NCBI GenBank assembly: GCA_024636345.1
Contig: JAGXHG010000017.1
Coordinates: forward strand, 1 to 64,000
Reading direction: 5' to 3'
Length of the DNA: 64,000 bases
Origin: Desulfobulbaceae bacterium
GTDB lineage: Bacteria > Desulfobacterota > Desulfobulbia > Desulfobulbales > Desulfocapsaceae
This document shows, in pieces, positions 53,539 to 63,065 of this stretch (its first letter is position 1; each line of letters opens with the position of its first letter). Under the pieces are notes generated by a model, which saw nothing but the letters and a program-made list of their open reading frames with translations, had not been told where the DNA came from and did not search any database. A program made the translations under genes and the position numbers.

Positions 53539-54822
53539 TTAACGGCCATACATCAGGTTGGGCAGCCACAGGGAGATGGCCGGTACATAGGTAATGATGA
53601 TAAGACCGAGCAACAGCGCAAAAAACCAGGGAACAGTGGCCTTGATGACATCGCCAAGGCCAAGTCCCGATATACCGCTGGCAACGAAAAGGTTGAGACC
53701 CACCGGTGGGGTTAGCATGCCGATTTCCATGTTGACGGTGATGATGATTCCGAGGTGAATCGGGTCGATGCCGAGCTTCACGGCCACCGGAAAGATCAAT
53801 GGTGCCAGGATCATAATAAGGCTGGATGGTTCCATGAAATTGCCTGCCATCAACAGGAGCAGGTTTACAAAGATCAGGAAGGTGACCTTGCTGAGATCCA
53901 TGCCGATTATCCAGGCCGCAAGCTGTTGTGGAATCTGCTCGATGGTCAGCATGTAGGCAAAGAGCATGGCATTGGCAATAATGAACATGATCATGGCTGC
54001 AGTGGCGGCAGACGACTTAATTACCTCGGGGACCTGCTTCCAGGAGAGATCATTATAGATGAATTTGACCACGATGAAGCCATAGACAGCAGCCACGGCC
54101 GCTGCCTCGGTGGGGGTAAACAGGCCGCCGTAAATGCCGCCGATGATAATAACAATGACCAGCAGCGCCCAGATGGCTTCTTTGAAGGCAACCCATATCT
54201 CTTTTGGAGAGGCTGCTTTGGTCTTTTTAAATCCGCCTCTGACGGCAGCGATATAGGTCACCAGCATCAGGACAAAACCGAGAAAAATTCCGGGGACCAC
54301 CCCGGCCATGAAGAGCTTGCCGATCGACAGGTCGCAGGTGACGCCATAGACGATGAGAACGATGGAGGGAGGAATCAGGATGCCGAGCGAACCGGCGCAG
54401 ACTATCCCACCAACGGAAAAACTGTCGCTGTAGCCGTCTTCGCGGATGGCGCCGATCATAATCGAGCCGATGGCGGCCACGGTCGCCGGTGATGAGCCGC
54501 TCACCGCGGCAAAGATAATGCAGGCGAAAATAGCCGATATCGGCAGCCCACCGGGCAGATGGCCTACCAGAGATCGGGCGAAACGGATGATGCGATGTGC
54601 GGCCCCACCCTGGGAAAGGAAGTTTCCTGCCAGGATGAAAAGGGGGATTGCCATCAAGGCAAACTTGTCCAGCGAGGTAAACATCTTCTGGGCAATGACC
54701 AGTGTCGGCTGGTCGGTGAAGATCAGCAAGGCGGTAGTGGTTGAAAGGCCGAGAGCAACGGAGATAGGAACTCCTATAAGCAACAGCAGGGCCAGTAGTC
54801 CGAAAAGAGTCAGAGTTGCCAT
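53539..54822 (-). CDS. dctM: TRAP transporter large permease (DctM family)
   Basis: This 427-residue inner-membrane protein has about twelve spans and the DctM pattern: IPLFILAGNFLSQGG near the N-terminus, SGSSPATVAAIGSIM, and FTPTEAAAVAAVYGF in the middle. It is the sodium-driven translocator of the TRAP system. It lies four bases after dctQ and 88 bases before dctP. Confidence 0.95.
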   Translation of the reverse strand: MATLTLFGLLALLLLIGVPISVALGLSTTTALLIFTDQPTLVIAQKMFTSLDKFALMAIPLFILAGNFLSQGGAAHRIIRFARSLVGHLPGGLPISAIFACIIFAAVSGSSPATVAAIGSIMIGAIREDGYSDSFSVGGIVCAGSLGILIPPSIVLIVYGVTCDLSIGKLFMAGVVPGIFLGFVLMLVTYIAAVRGGFKKTKAASPKEIWVAFKEAIWALLVIVIIIGGIYGGLFTPTEAAAVAAVYGFIVVKFIYNDLSWKQVPEVIKSSAATAAMIMFIIANAMLFAYMLTIEQIPQQLAAWIIGMDLSKVTFLIFVNLLLLMAGNFMEPSSLIMILAPLIFPVAVKLGIDPIHLGIIITVNMEIGMLTPPVGLNLFVASGISGLGLGDVIKATVPWFFALLLGLIIITYVPAISLWLPNLMYGR

Positions 54823-54826
54823 ATTC

Positions 54827-55339
54827 TCAATGCTCCTTCATAACCATGTCATAGGAAAACTCATCTCCCGGGACCTTAACGAGTTTGATGATTTTCAGGA
54901 TCACCTGATAGGAGGCGATTGTCATGGTGATGGGGACACAAGCGTAGATGATCCAGAAAGGGATCCCCAAGTCGACTGAAGATTGCTCGAGTTCGTAGTT
55001 GAAGACGCAGAAGTTATAGCCCCAGATAATCAGGGCAACAAGATAGCCGAGTATGATCAGCAAGCTGCAGGTAAGGACGACTTTGGCGATTTTCGGTTTC
55101 AGTTTTTGAATGACAACGGTGACTCCCAGGTGCATGCCGATTTTGAAACCATAGGCCGCTCCGAACAATGCACTCCAGATGAACAGGTAGGAGGTCATTT
55201 CTCCAGCCCAGGTAAGCGACATGTTGAAGCCGTATCGTAGCACCACGTTGACAAAGGCCACCAGAGTCGCCACAGACATGGTGATCATCATCATGGTTGT
55301 GCTGAAGATTTCCAGATAGCGGTCAATGCGATCGAACAT
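54827..55339 (-). CDS. dctQ: TRAP transporter small permease (DctQ family)
   Basis: This 170-residue membrane protein has four predicted spans and the DctQ element TWAGEMTSYLFIWSALFGAAYGFK. It forms the permease with DctM and is the first gene of the operon, so the promoter should lie in 55340-55541. I found no sigma-54-type site there, although E. coli- and rhizobial-type dct operons often use one. Confidence 0.92.
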   Translation of the reverse strand: MFDRIDRYLEIFSTTMMMITMSVATLVAFVNVVLRYGFNMSLTWAGEMTSYLFIWSALFGAAYGFKIGMHLGVTVVIQKLKPKIAKVVLTCSLLIILGYLVALIIWGYNFCVFNYELEQSSVDLGIPFWIIYACVPITMTIASYQVILKIIKLVKVPGDEFSYDMVMKEH

Positions 55340-55541
55340 AGGCTGGTCTTCCTTTCGCTGATAGTTAATTGATTATAAATCTTTATTCATCCTATGAGTA
55401 AGTGATGGATAAAGCAAGTCTGAGAATTCTGATTATTGTGTACGAAATTTTCTTACAGGAGAGAAAGGAATAACGTTTGAAAGCGCGGGCAGGGTAATAT
55501 TGTATGGAAGAAAAAGAGAGAAACACGGCAGGAAGAGATGG

Positions 55542-56183
55542 TCAAATTTCAATAAGATTGTGCTGAATGGCAAAACGTGAAAGATCTGCATTGTTTCGTA
55601 AATTCAGTTTTTTGAGAAGGCGAAGACGATAGGTGTCAACGGTTTTAACACTGATATTATACGAATCGGCGATTTCCCGGTTGGTCTGGCCAAGGGCAAG
55701 ACGGCGCAGTACCTGGACCTCCCTGTTCGACAGACCGTCCAAAAGAGAACGGTGCTCATTTTGTATGCTGGCAACATGTACAGCCAGGGCCTCAGCCGCT
55801 GTCTGTGTCAGATATCTGCCGCCATGGTATACTTTATTTATCGCTTCCGTTATCTGCTCAGGAGCCGATCTCTTGGTAACATAGCCCTTGGCACCGGCCT
55901 TGATCGCTCTGAACACATATTGATCTTCCTCATGCATGGTAAGCACAATAATCGGTAAGTCCGGAGCATACTCTTTAATATGTTCTATGAGCTCAAATCC
56001 ATCCATTCCGGGCATGGAGATATCAATGACCGCAACATCAGGGAGGTTTTCTTTAAGTTTAGTGAGTGCCTGGCGGCCATCCTCTGCCTCTGCAATCACA
56101 ATGATATTGTTGGATTCCTCAATAATCCGGCGCAGTCCGGTTCGAACAAGACTGTGATCATCGGCAATGAGTACTTTAATCAT
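55542..56183 (-). CDS. NarL/LuxR-type response regulator
   Basis: This 213-residue protein has a receiver domain (VLIADDHSLVRTGLRRII, acceptor Asp in VIDISMPGMDG, KRSA in place of KP) and a LuxR-type helix-turn-helix (LSNREVQVLRRLALGQTNREIADSYNISVKTVDTYR). The ORF track starts at 56285 inside the kinase gene; the ATG at 56183 with AGGAG upstream is preferred and overlaps the kinase stop by eight bases. Divergence of context is absent: it lies upstream of the dct operon on the same strand and may regulate it. Confidence 0.93.
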   Translation of the reverse strand: MIKVLIADDHSLVRTGLRRIIEESNNIIVIAEAEDGRQALTKLKENLPDVAVIDISMPGMDGFELIEHIKEYAPDLPIIVLTMHEEDQYVFRAIKAGAKGYVTKRSAPEQITEAINKVYHGGRYLTQTAAEALAVHVASIQNEHRSLLDGLSNREVQVLRRLALGQTNREIADSYNISVKTVDTYRLRLLKKLNLRNNADLSRFAIQHNLIEI

Positions 56184-58680
56184 CTTTTGCTCCTGTTGAC
56201 TTCGTGTTCGCAATGGCCGTAACCTGATCAAGCTGGAACCGAACCTCAATGTGCGACCCTTGTTCGGAAATTGAATGAATGGCAATGGATGCGTTCATTA
56301 GGCTTGCCCTTTCCCGGATACCTGCCAGGCCAAGTCCCTCTGGCTCGTTAACAGCTTCAGGATCAAAGCCCTTACCGTTATCTTGAATCGTCAAGCACAG
56401 CTCTCTTCCCTTCAGTGCCAGATTCACCTCAACATGGGAGGCATCGGCATGTCTGGCAGCATTGGTCAAGGCTTCCTGGGTTATACGATATACTGCAGTT
56501 GATGCCATATCATTTATAGCAGGAAGATCTTGATGGCGAAAGGTACAGGGGATTGAAAAACGTTTCTCAAAATCATCTACCAACCATTCCAGGGCTGCAA
56601 TCAGGCCTAAATCATCTAATACCCCCGGTCGCAGCCGCACGGCCATATTCCTGACCTCATCGATTGCTTTATCAATCAGTTCAGCCATTTCCTGTGCACG
56701 AAGAGCTGCATCACTTTGTTGTCCTTCCATCTTTTTAGACAGCCATACGGCGTCCATACGCAATGCGGTTAATGCCTGGCCAAGTTCATCATGGAGTTCC
56801 CGCGCGATTGCGGTACGTTCTCTTTCCTGGCTGGATACAATGTTTGTCGACATCAGTCGCAGTTTATTCTGTGCTTTCTTCAGTTCTGTAATATCCGTGG
56901 CGATGCCCCCGACTCCGATGACAGTGCCATCATCGTCAAAGAGAGGAAATTTTACGGAGATATAGGTATGAAGTCCGTCTTTCTGGGGAATCTGCTCTTC
57001 AACCTGCAACGGATCCAAGGTCTGGAGAACCTGGTTGTCATTTTTTTCAAATTGCTTTGCTGTTGTCTGCTCAAGAAAATCCTTGTCTTTTTTACCTCGG
57101 ACCGCATCCAGGTGTACCCCAAAGAGTTTTTCAAAGCGGGAATTGATCAACAGGTATCGGCCTTCAGTATCCTTTAAATACACAACCGCCGGCGTGTAGC
57201 GCAATATATTTGATATCTCCGTCGTTCTTTCACGGACCTGCCGGGCCAGATTCTGGGAGTATCTAGTCAGCTCTTCACCGGCCTCTTTCAGCTTTTTCTC
57301 GGTCTGTTTCAGCTCGGTGATGTCCACAAGGACAGTCAGAGAACGGGTTATCCTGCCTTGGTCATCGTACTCGGCAATGGCAGAGAGCAGTACATCAATA
57401 ATCCTGCCATCTTTTTTGATAAAATTATAAGCCACATCTTTGCAGAATCCTGTTTGGAAGAATTGAGGAATCACAGAATGCTCTGCTCTTTCTTTTGATT
57501 CGGAGGTCATAAAGTCGGTTAAGTTTCTGCCCAGCACCTCTTCTCTGCTGTAACCGAGAACTTCGCTCCAATAATCACTTACGCTGAGTAATCTGCCGCT
57601 GGGATCGATAGAGTGCAGTAAGGCGGGTGTATGGAGATACAGCCTTCTGAAGCGTGTCTCACTTGTGCTTAAGGCCCGTTCAGCCTCTTTACGACGAAGA
57701 ATCTCAGAACTCGCTTTTTGGTAAAGAACCACAATTGAAAAGATGACCAAGAGAAAAAATGCCAATATCATTACACCCGTTTTCTGCCGAAATGGGGCAA
57801 AAAGCGTGTCTTTGGTGGAAGGGAGTTTGCGAAGATAGATTATTTTCCAGTCCGGAAAAGGTTCAAAATGCTGCTCGAAAAAAAGTAATTCGTGCCCGGT
57901 GGAATCTAAGAGCCGATTACCATGGGAGTAATCTTGAAATCCAAGCCATGGCCAGGGGCCGCTGCCAAATTGTCTGGAGTCTGCGACTTGTTTCTTGCCA
58001 TCTGTCGAAAGTTGCCACAAGGAATGAAAGAGCCAGTCTTTGTTGCTGGTAATGAAAATAATGCCGTGGGAGTCGGTGAGCAGCAAGGTTTCATCCGAGG
58101 AAATCGTCCGAGTGAATTCGTTCTCTATTTTTTCGATGGAGGCCTTGATTACCACCACTCCGATGGTTTGCTGCTTGCTGCTGTCAACAACCGGATAACT
58201 GTAGTAGACTCCCCGCTTCGAACTCTCAACCCCCAAAGCCATGTATATGGAAGATTTTCCTTTAGTCGCCTGTTGAAAGTAAGGGCGAAAGGCGAAGGAC
58301 TTGCCCACAAATGTATCGGAATCTGTTCGATTGCTTGAGGCTATGGTCACCCCTTTGATGTCCATGATGTAACAGACATCAGCCTCCAGCGTGACTTTGA
58401 ACAGGTCGAGGATCTTGTCAACGTCCTGCAGGTTTACATCATTTTTGACGATCAGGACCTTTTTCACCTCATTCAGTCCTGCCAGGGAGCGGACAGGCTT
58501 GAGCTGTTCAGCAAGAAAAGTGGTGAAGCGACCTTTGCTGTCAGTGATTTTATGGCTGGCCAGCTGATTCGCATCGTTGATAAGAGTGACTTTTACTCGG
58601 GAATAGTAAAAGTACTCACCCAAGAACGACAGCAGAAAGGCCAGAGAGGTAAGGGTGAGAATAATTGATCGAAGCCGCAT
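56176..58680 (-). CDS. Membrane Cache-PAS-PAS histidine kinase (HisKA_3 type)
   Basis: This 834-residue sensor has spans at about residues 5-25 and 295-320 enclosing a double-Cache-like periplasmic domain (CYIMDIKGVTIASSN, FRPYFQQATKG, YYSYPVVDSS), like DctB-class dicarboxylate sensors. Two PAS domains follow at about 340-460 and 485-620, then a HisKA_3 dimerisation domain (RERTAIARELHDELGQALTAL) and an ATPase domain (DNGKGFDPE, GLGLAGIRERA). It overlaps the LuxR-type regulator gene, its partner, and together they probably sense organic acids for the TRAP operon next to them. Confidence 0.93.
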   Translation of the reverse strand: MRLRSIILTLTSLAFLLSFLGEYFYYSRVKVTLINDANQLASHKITDSKGRFTTFLAEQLKPVRSLAGLNEVKKVLIVKNDVNLQDVDKILDLFKVTLEADVCYIMDIKGVTIASSNRTDSDTFVGKSFAFRPYFQQATKGKSSIYMALGVESSKRGVYYSYPVVDSSKQQTIGVVVIKASIEKIENEFTRTISSDETLLLTDSHGIIFITSNKDWLFHSLWQLSTDGKKQVADSRQFGSGPWPWLGFQDYSHGNRLLDSTGHELLFFEQHFEPFPDWKIIYLRKLPSTKDTLFAPFRQKTGVMILAFFLLVIFSIVVLYQKASSEILRRKEAERALSTSETRFRRLYLHTPALLHSIDPSGRLLSVSDYWSEVLGYSREEVLGRNLTDFMTSESKERAEHSVIPQFFQTGFCKDVAYNFIKKDGRIIDVLLSAIAEYDDQGRITRSLTVLVDITELKQTEKKLKEAGEELTRYSQNLARQVRERTTEISNILRYTPAVVYLKDTEGRYLLINSRFEKLFGVHLDAVRGKKDKDFLEQTTAKQFEKNDNQVLQTLDPLQVEEQIPQKDGLHTYISVKFPLFDDDGTVIGVGGIATDITELKKAQNKLRLMSTNIVSSQERERTAIARELHDELGQALTALRMDAVWLSKKMEGQQSDAALRAQEMAELIDKAIDEVRNMAVRLRPGVLDDLGLIAALEWLVDDFEKRFSIPCTFRHQDLPAINDMASTAVYRITQEALTNAARHADASHVEVNLALKGRELCLTIQDNGKGFDPEAVNEPEGLGLAGIRERASLMNASIAIHSISEQGSHIEVRFQLDQVTAIANTKSTGAKDD

Positions 58681-58860
58681 GGCCGTTGCCTGGTAGAGAG
58701 TGAAGGCATGTGCAGGATATGTCTACTGGTGGTGATCCTGTTATTGAAGGGATAACTGATGCATCTTCATTTAATAAAATAAAAGTAATAAATCTTACGG
58801 TAAAAATTGAGAGAAGTGATAGTGCGTTCAGAGTAGTTAGAAAAAATGTAGGTACTTTGC

Positions 58861-59619
58861 TTAGCGCACATCTTCACTGTCTACATAGGCGTAGGCGCTG
58901 TGCTTGTGGATGGACTCAAAGCTCTCCACCCCGGCCGAAAACCAGGTGATATCCGGGTGGGCCAGGGCGGCTACCGCAACCTTGCGCACCACATCCTCTA
59001 CAAACATGGGATTGTTGTAGGCCTGTTCCGTCACATACTTTTCGTCCGGTCGTTTCAGCAGGGCATAGACGGGGCAGGATGCCGACTCTTCCACCATGTC
59101 GATCAGTTCTTCCACCCAGATAAATTTGCTGAATTTTACGTTGAGGCTCACTTCCGCCCGCTGATTATGGGCACCAACAGCGCTGATTTCCTTGGAGCAG
59201 GGGCAGAGGGTGGTAACCGGAACCAGCACCGAGAGGATAAAGTCTTCCTCTTTTCCTTCACTGCTCACAGTGCCGGTAAAGGTGCAATTGTACTCCATGA
59301 GGCTGCGGGTCCCTGTAACCGGGGCTTTTTTTTCGACAAAATAGGGAAAGGACATGATAATACTGGCGGATTCGGCCTTGAGTGCCCCTTTGACCTCTTC
59401 CAGCAGATTGGAAAAGATGGTCACGCTCATCTCGTCCATGTATTTGTTGAGGGCAGCGGTGAAGACTGTGACGCAACTTTCCCGATAGGCCCCCGGCATG
59501 CGGGCCTGCATGCTGACCGTGGCCACGGTGTTCTGCAGGCCGCCATCTTTTTCGCGGATACGAACCGGAAGTTGGATATCCTTGATACCGACTGCCTCGA
59601 TGTTGATGGGGGCGGCCAT
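58861..59619 (-). CDS. folE2: GTP cyclohydrolase FolE2
   Basis: This 252-residue enzyme converts GTP to 7,8-dihydroneopterin triphosphate, the first step of folate (and some queuosine) synthesis. The FolE2 (COG1469) family is shown by LCPCSKEISAVGAHNQRAEV, whose Cys binds the metal, and by SFPYFVEKKAPVTG. FolE2 enzymes can use metals other than zinc and are common where zinc is limited. It starts four bases after metF ends and is in the same operon, coupling folate synthesis to methylene-folate reduction. Confidence 0.93.
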   Translation of the reverse strand: MAAPINIEAVGIKDIQLPVRIREKDGGLQNTVATVSMQARMPGAYRESCVTVFTAALNKYMDEMSVTIFSNLLEEVKGALKAESASIIMSFPYFVEKKAPVTGTRSLMEYNCTFTGTVSSEGKEEDFILSVLVPVTTLCPCSKEISAVGAHNQRAEVSLNVKFSKFIWVEELIDMVEESASCPVYALLKRPDEKYVTEQAYNNPMFVEDVVRKVAVAALAHPDITWFSAGVESFESIHKHSAYAYVDSEDVR

Positions 59620-59623
59620 CAGG

Positions 59624-60514
59624 TTAAGCCCTGAGCTGTTGAGAATTTCTGACCCCCAGGGATTTGTAGATCTCCTGGGTAGCGGTTGAGCAGTTCAGTG
59701 TGAAGAACTGGACACCGCGAACATCGTGATCCAATAGATCCCGGATCTGTTCAGTTGCCCAGTGAATACCAACCTTCTCCACGTATTCATCATTTTCAGC
59801 CCGATAAACCGCCTTCAGCAGACGGGCAGGGATGTGGGCGCCACCCGCAAGCTCGGCGGTGCGGATCAGGCCGTTTTTGGTGGTTACCGGCATGATCCCG
59901 GCGATATTCGGCACGTTGATGCCTGCCAGCTCGCAGCGCTCACAATAATCATAAAAGTCACGGTTATCAAAGAAGAGCTGGGTGACAATATAATCGGCCC
60001 CGGCATCGACCTTGGCCTTCAGGTAGTCGATTTCCTGCAGGCGATTGGGTGTGCTGGGATGACCCTCGGGAAATCCGGCTACGCCTACGCACATCTCCGG
60101 GAAATGTTTTTTGATATAGGCCACCAGGTCTGCGGCATAGTTGAAGCCGTCTTCCGGCTGCACAAAATCAGCCATTGCTTTAGGCGGGTCACCGCGCAGG
60201 GCGAGGATATTGCGAACGCCTGCCTCCCGGTATTTTTCCAGAATCCCATGCATCTCCTGCCTGCTTGAACCGACGCAGGTAAGATGGGAAACCACGGTGA
60301 TGTCGGTCTCTTTTTTAATTCTGACCACCAGGTCATGGGTGCGATGTCGGGTGGTTCCGCCTGCGCCGTAGGTCACACTCACATAAGAGGGCGCAAGCGG
60401 CATCAGGTTGGCAATGGTAGTTAGAAGACGATCAGCTGCAGCGTCTTCTTTTGGCGGAAAGAATTCAAAGCTGAATGTGGTTTTGTGTTGAGCAAGAAGG
60501 TCTTTTACAAGCAT
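59624..60514 (-). CDS. metF: 5,10-Methylenetetrahydrofolate reductase
   Basis: This 296-residue flavoprotein reduces methylenetetrahydrofolate to methyltetrahydrofolate for methionine synthesis. It has TFSFEFFPPKEDAA at the start (catalytic Glu), VSVTYGAGGTTR, HLTCVGSSR, ILALRGDPP and AGADYIVTQLFFD, all MetF hallmarks, and a full-length TIM barrel. In some anaerobes it works in the Wood-Ljungdahl branch with a partner subunit, but none is visible here. It is the first gene of the metF-folE2 operon. Confidence 0.95.
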   Translation of the reverse strand: MLVKDLLAQHKTTFSFEFFPPKEDAAADRLLTTIANLMPLAPSYVSVTYGAGGTTRHRTHDLVVRIKKETDITVVSHLTCVGSSRQEMHGILEKYREAGVRNILALRGDPPKAMADFVQPEDGFNYAADLVAYIKKHFPEMCVGVAGFPEGHPSTPNRLQEIDYLKAKVDAGADYIVTQLFFDNRDFYDYCERCELAGINVPNIAGIMPVTTKNGLIRTAELAGGAHIPARLLKAVYRAENDEYVEKVGIHWATEQIRDLLDHDVRGVQFFTLNCSTATQEIYKSLGVRNSQQLRA

Positions 60515-60851
60515 GGAAATTCCTGAGTTGCTAAGAAATGATAAGTAAGGTTCATATTGTTTGTATGCAGACGGTAAAAACTTTCTGTTTACCCTTTTTT
60601 TACCTGTTCGACAATGTTGAAATTTAGGAGTCGTTAGGAAAGAACCTTTCTCTTTATAATCATTTCGTTACGAATAATTATACTGTTTTTTTCTTTTTAT
60701 AATAATATGTTATTCGTTTACAACTGCTTGTAAGCTGTTCAAGAATGGAAAATGTCTTTTTTCATGCGTTTCCCGTTGATTCGGTGTAAACTTCTTTTTT
60801 TTGATGGGACTGTTCAGTGTCAAAATCTGGCACTGTTGAGTGTGCAGGGGG
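60515..60851. other. Divergent intergenic region with dispersed element copy C
   Basis: Between metF (minus) and the S4-domain gene (plus), the only structure seen is the dispersed element at 60626-60675, followed by AT-rich DNA. Promoters for both operons should be here. ORF 60710-61054 on the minus strand is a shadow of the S4 gene. Confidence 0.5.
60626..60675. repeat. Dispersed 50-bp GTTACGAAA element, copy C
   Basis: It begins AGGAGTCGTTAGGAAAGAA and ends ATTTCGTTACGAAT, aligning without gaps to copies A and B. Conserved parts are AGG-x-x-CGTTA-GAAA at one end, a central TTTATAA and (T)TTCGTTAC at the other. Here it lies between divergent genes, so it is not tied to a particular gene end. 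Confidence 0.65.
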
Positions 60852-61262
60852 ATGGCTGAAGTGACAAAGACAGACATACAGGTGCGGATTGACAAATGGC
60901 TCTGGGCTGCCCGATTTTTCAAGACCAGAAGTCTGGCGGCGCAGGCGGTCAGCGGCGGTAAAGTGCAGGTCAATGGCAACCGGGCCAGGTCTTCGCGGAT
61001 CGTGCAGATTGGAGATGTCCTGCGGATCAGGCGTGGTGAGGTTGAGTTTACCATAACCGTTCTTGGTCTTTCCTCGTGTCGGCGACCAGCAATCGAAGCA
61101 AGATTGCTCTATGAAGAATCCGAGGAATCCGTGCAGTTACGTCAGGATGCGGCAAGGATGCGTTCTCTGTTGGCAGCCGGTCAGACCCTGCCTGATAAGA
61201 GGCCCGGTAAGAGGGACAGGCGGAAAATCAGGGAATTTATCCGCAAGAATGAGAGTGAATAA
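60852..61262 (+). CDS. hslR: S4-domain RNA-binding protein, Hsp15-like
   Basis: A protein of about 136 residues. The S4 fold is at the start: [26 protein letters not shown] and [18 protein letters not shown]. Hsp15 (HslR) binds stalled 50S subunits that still carry nascent chains. The C-terminus is basic ([14 protein letters not shown]), as in Hsp15. The track start at 60840 is a GTG four codons upstream; the ATG at 60852 is more conventional but its GGGGG is very close, so the start is uncertain. It is followed by purH, purN and pyrR on the same strand. Confidence 0.87.
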   Translation: MAEVTKTDIQVRIDKWLWAARFFKTRSLAAQAVSGGKVQVNGNRARSSRIVQIGDVLRIRRGEVEFTITVLGLSSCRRPAIEARLLYEESEESVQLRQDAARMRSLLAAGQTLPDKRPGKRDRRKIREFIRKNESE

Positions 61263-61317
61263 CTCACTGAAAAGAGAAAAAATAACTTTTGAAGATATAT
61301 CAGAAAAGGAGTTGACC

Positions 61318-61941
61318 ATGAATAAGATTACACGAGCGTTGATCAGTCTGACCGATAAATCAGGAATTGAGGGCTTTGCCAGAGAGTTAGCCGATCTTGG
61401 GGTGGAGCTTCTTTCCACGGGCGGCACCGCCAAAAAGATACGTGAGGCCGGCATACCGGTCAAAGACGTGTCAGAGTTCACCGGATTCCCGGAAATGCTT
61501 GATGGCCGGGTCAAGACCCTGCATCCAAAAGTTCATGGCGGTATCCTCAATCAGCGCGACAATGTGGAACACCAGAAGCAGTGCCTGGAGCATGACCTGA
61601 AACCCATTGATCTTATTGCCGTGAACCTTTATGCCTTTGAAAAGACCATTGCCGACCCCAACTGTTCGCTGGCTGATGCCATCGAAAATATAGATATCGG
61701 CGGCCCCACCATGCTCCGGGCCTCGGCTAAGAACTTCCATGATGTCACCGTGATCGTTGATCCTGCTGACTATCCACAGGTATTGAAAGAGATCAAGGAG
61801 CAGGGAAATACTACGCTTAAAACCAGATTTCGTCTGGCTGCCAAGGTATTTTCCCTGACCTCCAAATATGATACCGCGATCTCCGCCTGGCTGGACAAAG
61901 TTGACGTGGAGAACAACCCTTATTTTGCAGGGAAGGACTAA
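61318..61941 (+). CDS. purH: IMP cyclohydrolase (N-terminal PurH domain only)
   Basis: This protein of about 207 residues covers only the MGS-like half of PurH, which closes FAICAR to [57 protein letters not shown] and [17 protein letters not shown] are all present. The AICAR transformylase half is missing and must be encoded elsewhere, a split arrangement known in some Deltaproteobacteria. The ORF track extends it to 61063 in another gene's region; the ATG at 61318 with AAAGGAG upstream is the start. It lies three bases before purN. Confidence 0.93.
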   Translation: MNKITRALISLTDKSGIEGFARELADLGVELLSTGGTAKKIREAGIPVKDVSEFTGFPEMLDGRVKTLHPKVHGGILNQRDNVEHQKQCLEHDLKPIDLIAVNLYAFEKTIADPNCSLADAIENIDIGGPTMLRASAKNFHDVTVIVDPADYPQVLKEIKEQGNTTLKTRFRLAAKVFSLTSKYDTAISAWLDKVDVENNPYFAGKD

Positions 61942-61944
61942 GAA

Positions 61945-62526
61945 ATGTTGAAGATAGCGGTTCTTTTATCGGGAAGCGGCAGAACCCTTGATAATTTTCA
62001 CGAGCATATCCTGAGTGGGACACTTGATGCAGAGATTCAGGTGGTTGTTTCCAATGTCAAAGACGCGCTGGGGTTGAGTAAGGCGGCAAAATATGGCTAT
62101 CCCGCCTTTTATGGAGGCGACGATGAGGCCATCAATGCGATCCTCAAGGAGTATCCCGTAGACATTATCTGTCTGGCCGGGTTCCTGAAACTCTATGAGC
62201 CACCGCCGGCTCTGGTTCGGTCGGTGATAAATATCCATCCCTCTCTGATCCCGGCCTTCTGCGGAGATGGCTTTTACGGCTCACGGGTACACAAGGCGGT
62301 CAAGAAACGCGGATGTCTGGTCAGCGGCTGTACCGTCCATTTTGCCAGTGAAGTGTATGACGAAGGGCCGATCATAGTCCAGAAGAGTGTTGACCTTGAT
62401 TATGATGATACCCCTGAGAGCATCGCGGCCAAGGTTTTTGCCGCAGAGTGCGAGGCATTTCCCGAGGCCCTGAACCGGATCAATGAAAGAGGGATAGATT
62501 TTTTCTGGAAGCGGGTGCAGTCATGA
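61945..62526 (+). CDS. purN: Phosphoribosylglycinamide formyltransferase (PurN family)
   Basis: This 193-residue enzyme transfers a formyl group from 10-formyltetrahydrofolate to GAR in purine synthesis. It opens with VLLSGSGRTLDNF, has the catalytic Asn and His in VINIHPSLIPAF, and the Asp region in SGCTVHFASEVYDEGPII. It lies three bases after the purH cyclohydrolase gene and overlaps pyrR by four bases. Its closeness to IMP cyclohydrolase could mean it belongs to the last steps, but the motifs are those of PurN. Confidence 0.92.
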   Translation: MLKIAVLLSGSGRTLDNFHEHILSGTLDAEIQVVVSNVKDALGLSKAAKYGYPAFYGGDDEAINAILKEYPVDIICLAGFLKLYEPPPALVRSVINIHPSLIPAFCGDGFYGSRVHKAVKKRGCLVSGCTVHFASEVYDEGPIIVQKSVDLDYDDTPESIAAKVFAAECEAFPEALNRINERGIDFFWKRVQS

Positions 62527-63065
62527 ACAATGAATCGCGCACCATCCTTACGGCCCAGGAGATGGATCTGGCCCTGAAAAGAATTGCCCTGCAGATCCTT
62601 GAACGCAACCATTCTGTCGCTGATCTGGCCATTGTCGGCATTCATACCTGCGGTGTTGATCTGGCAGAGCGAATCAGAATGATCATTCAGGAGCAGGAAG
62701 GGGTGGAGGTCCCTTTTGGCAGTCTCGATATCACCCTCTATCGTGATGATTGGAGTCTTATATCCCAGAATCCCGTGGTCCGCACTACTGATATCTCCTT
62801 TACGGTGGAAGGAAGCAGGCTGATTCTGGTGGATGATGTCCTCTTCACCGGCCGCACTATCAGGGCGGCCATGGATGCCATTATGGATTATGGCCGTCCT
62901 CACTCTATTCAATTGGCAGTGCTTGTTGACCGCAGTGGCCGTGAACTTCCCATTCAGGCTGATTACACCGGCATGCAGACAACGGTTCAACCTCACGAAC
63001 GTATCCAGGTATTACTCAAGGAACATGGCGGCCATGATGAAGTGGTTATCCAGGGGAATATCTAG
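62523..63065 (+). CDS. pyrR: PyrR bifunctional pyrimidine regulator/uracil phosphoribosyltransferase
   Basis: This 180-residue PRTase-fold protein has the PRPP loop RLILVDDVLFTGRTIRAAMDA and VALIGIHT-like IVGIHTCGVDLAERI at the start, then SLDITLYRDDW. In Gram-positives PyrR binds pyr mRNA and attenuates transcription; in Deltaproteobacteria either that or the uracil phosphoribosyltransferase activity may dominate. No PyrR binding loop was identified in the window. It is the last gene of the S4-purH-purN-pyrR run, with four-base overlap to purN. Confidence 0.93.
   Translation: MNNESRTILTAQEMDLALKRIALQILERNHSVADLAIVGIHTCGVDLAERIRMIIQEQEGVEVPFGSLDITLYRDDWSLISQNPVVRTTDISFTVEGSRLILVDDVLFTGRTIRAAMDAIMDYGRPHSIQLAVLVDRSGRELPIQADYTGMQTTVQPHERIQVLLKEHGGHDEVVIQGNI

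Noticed and set aside
55340-55541. Sigma-54 promoter before dctQ
   Set aside because: No GG-N10-GC element of the right form was found on the minus strand.
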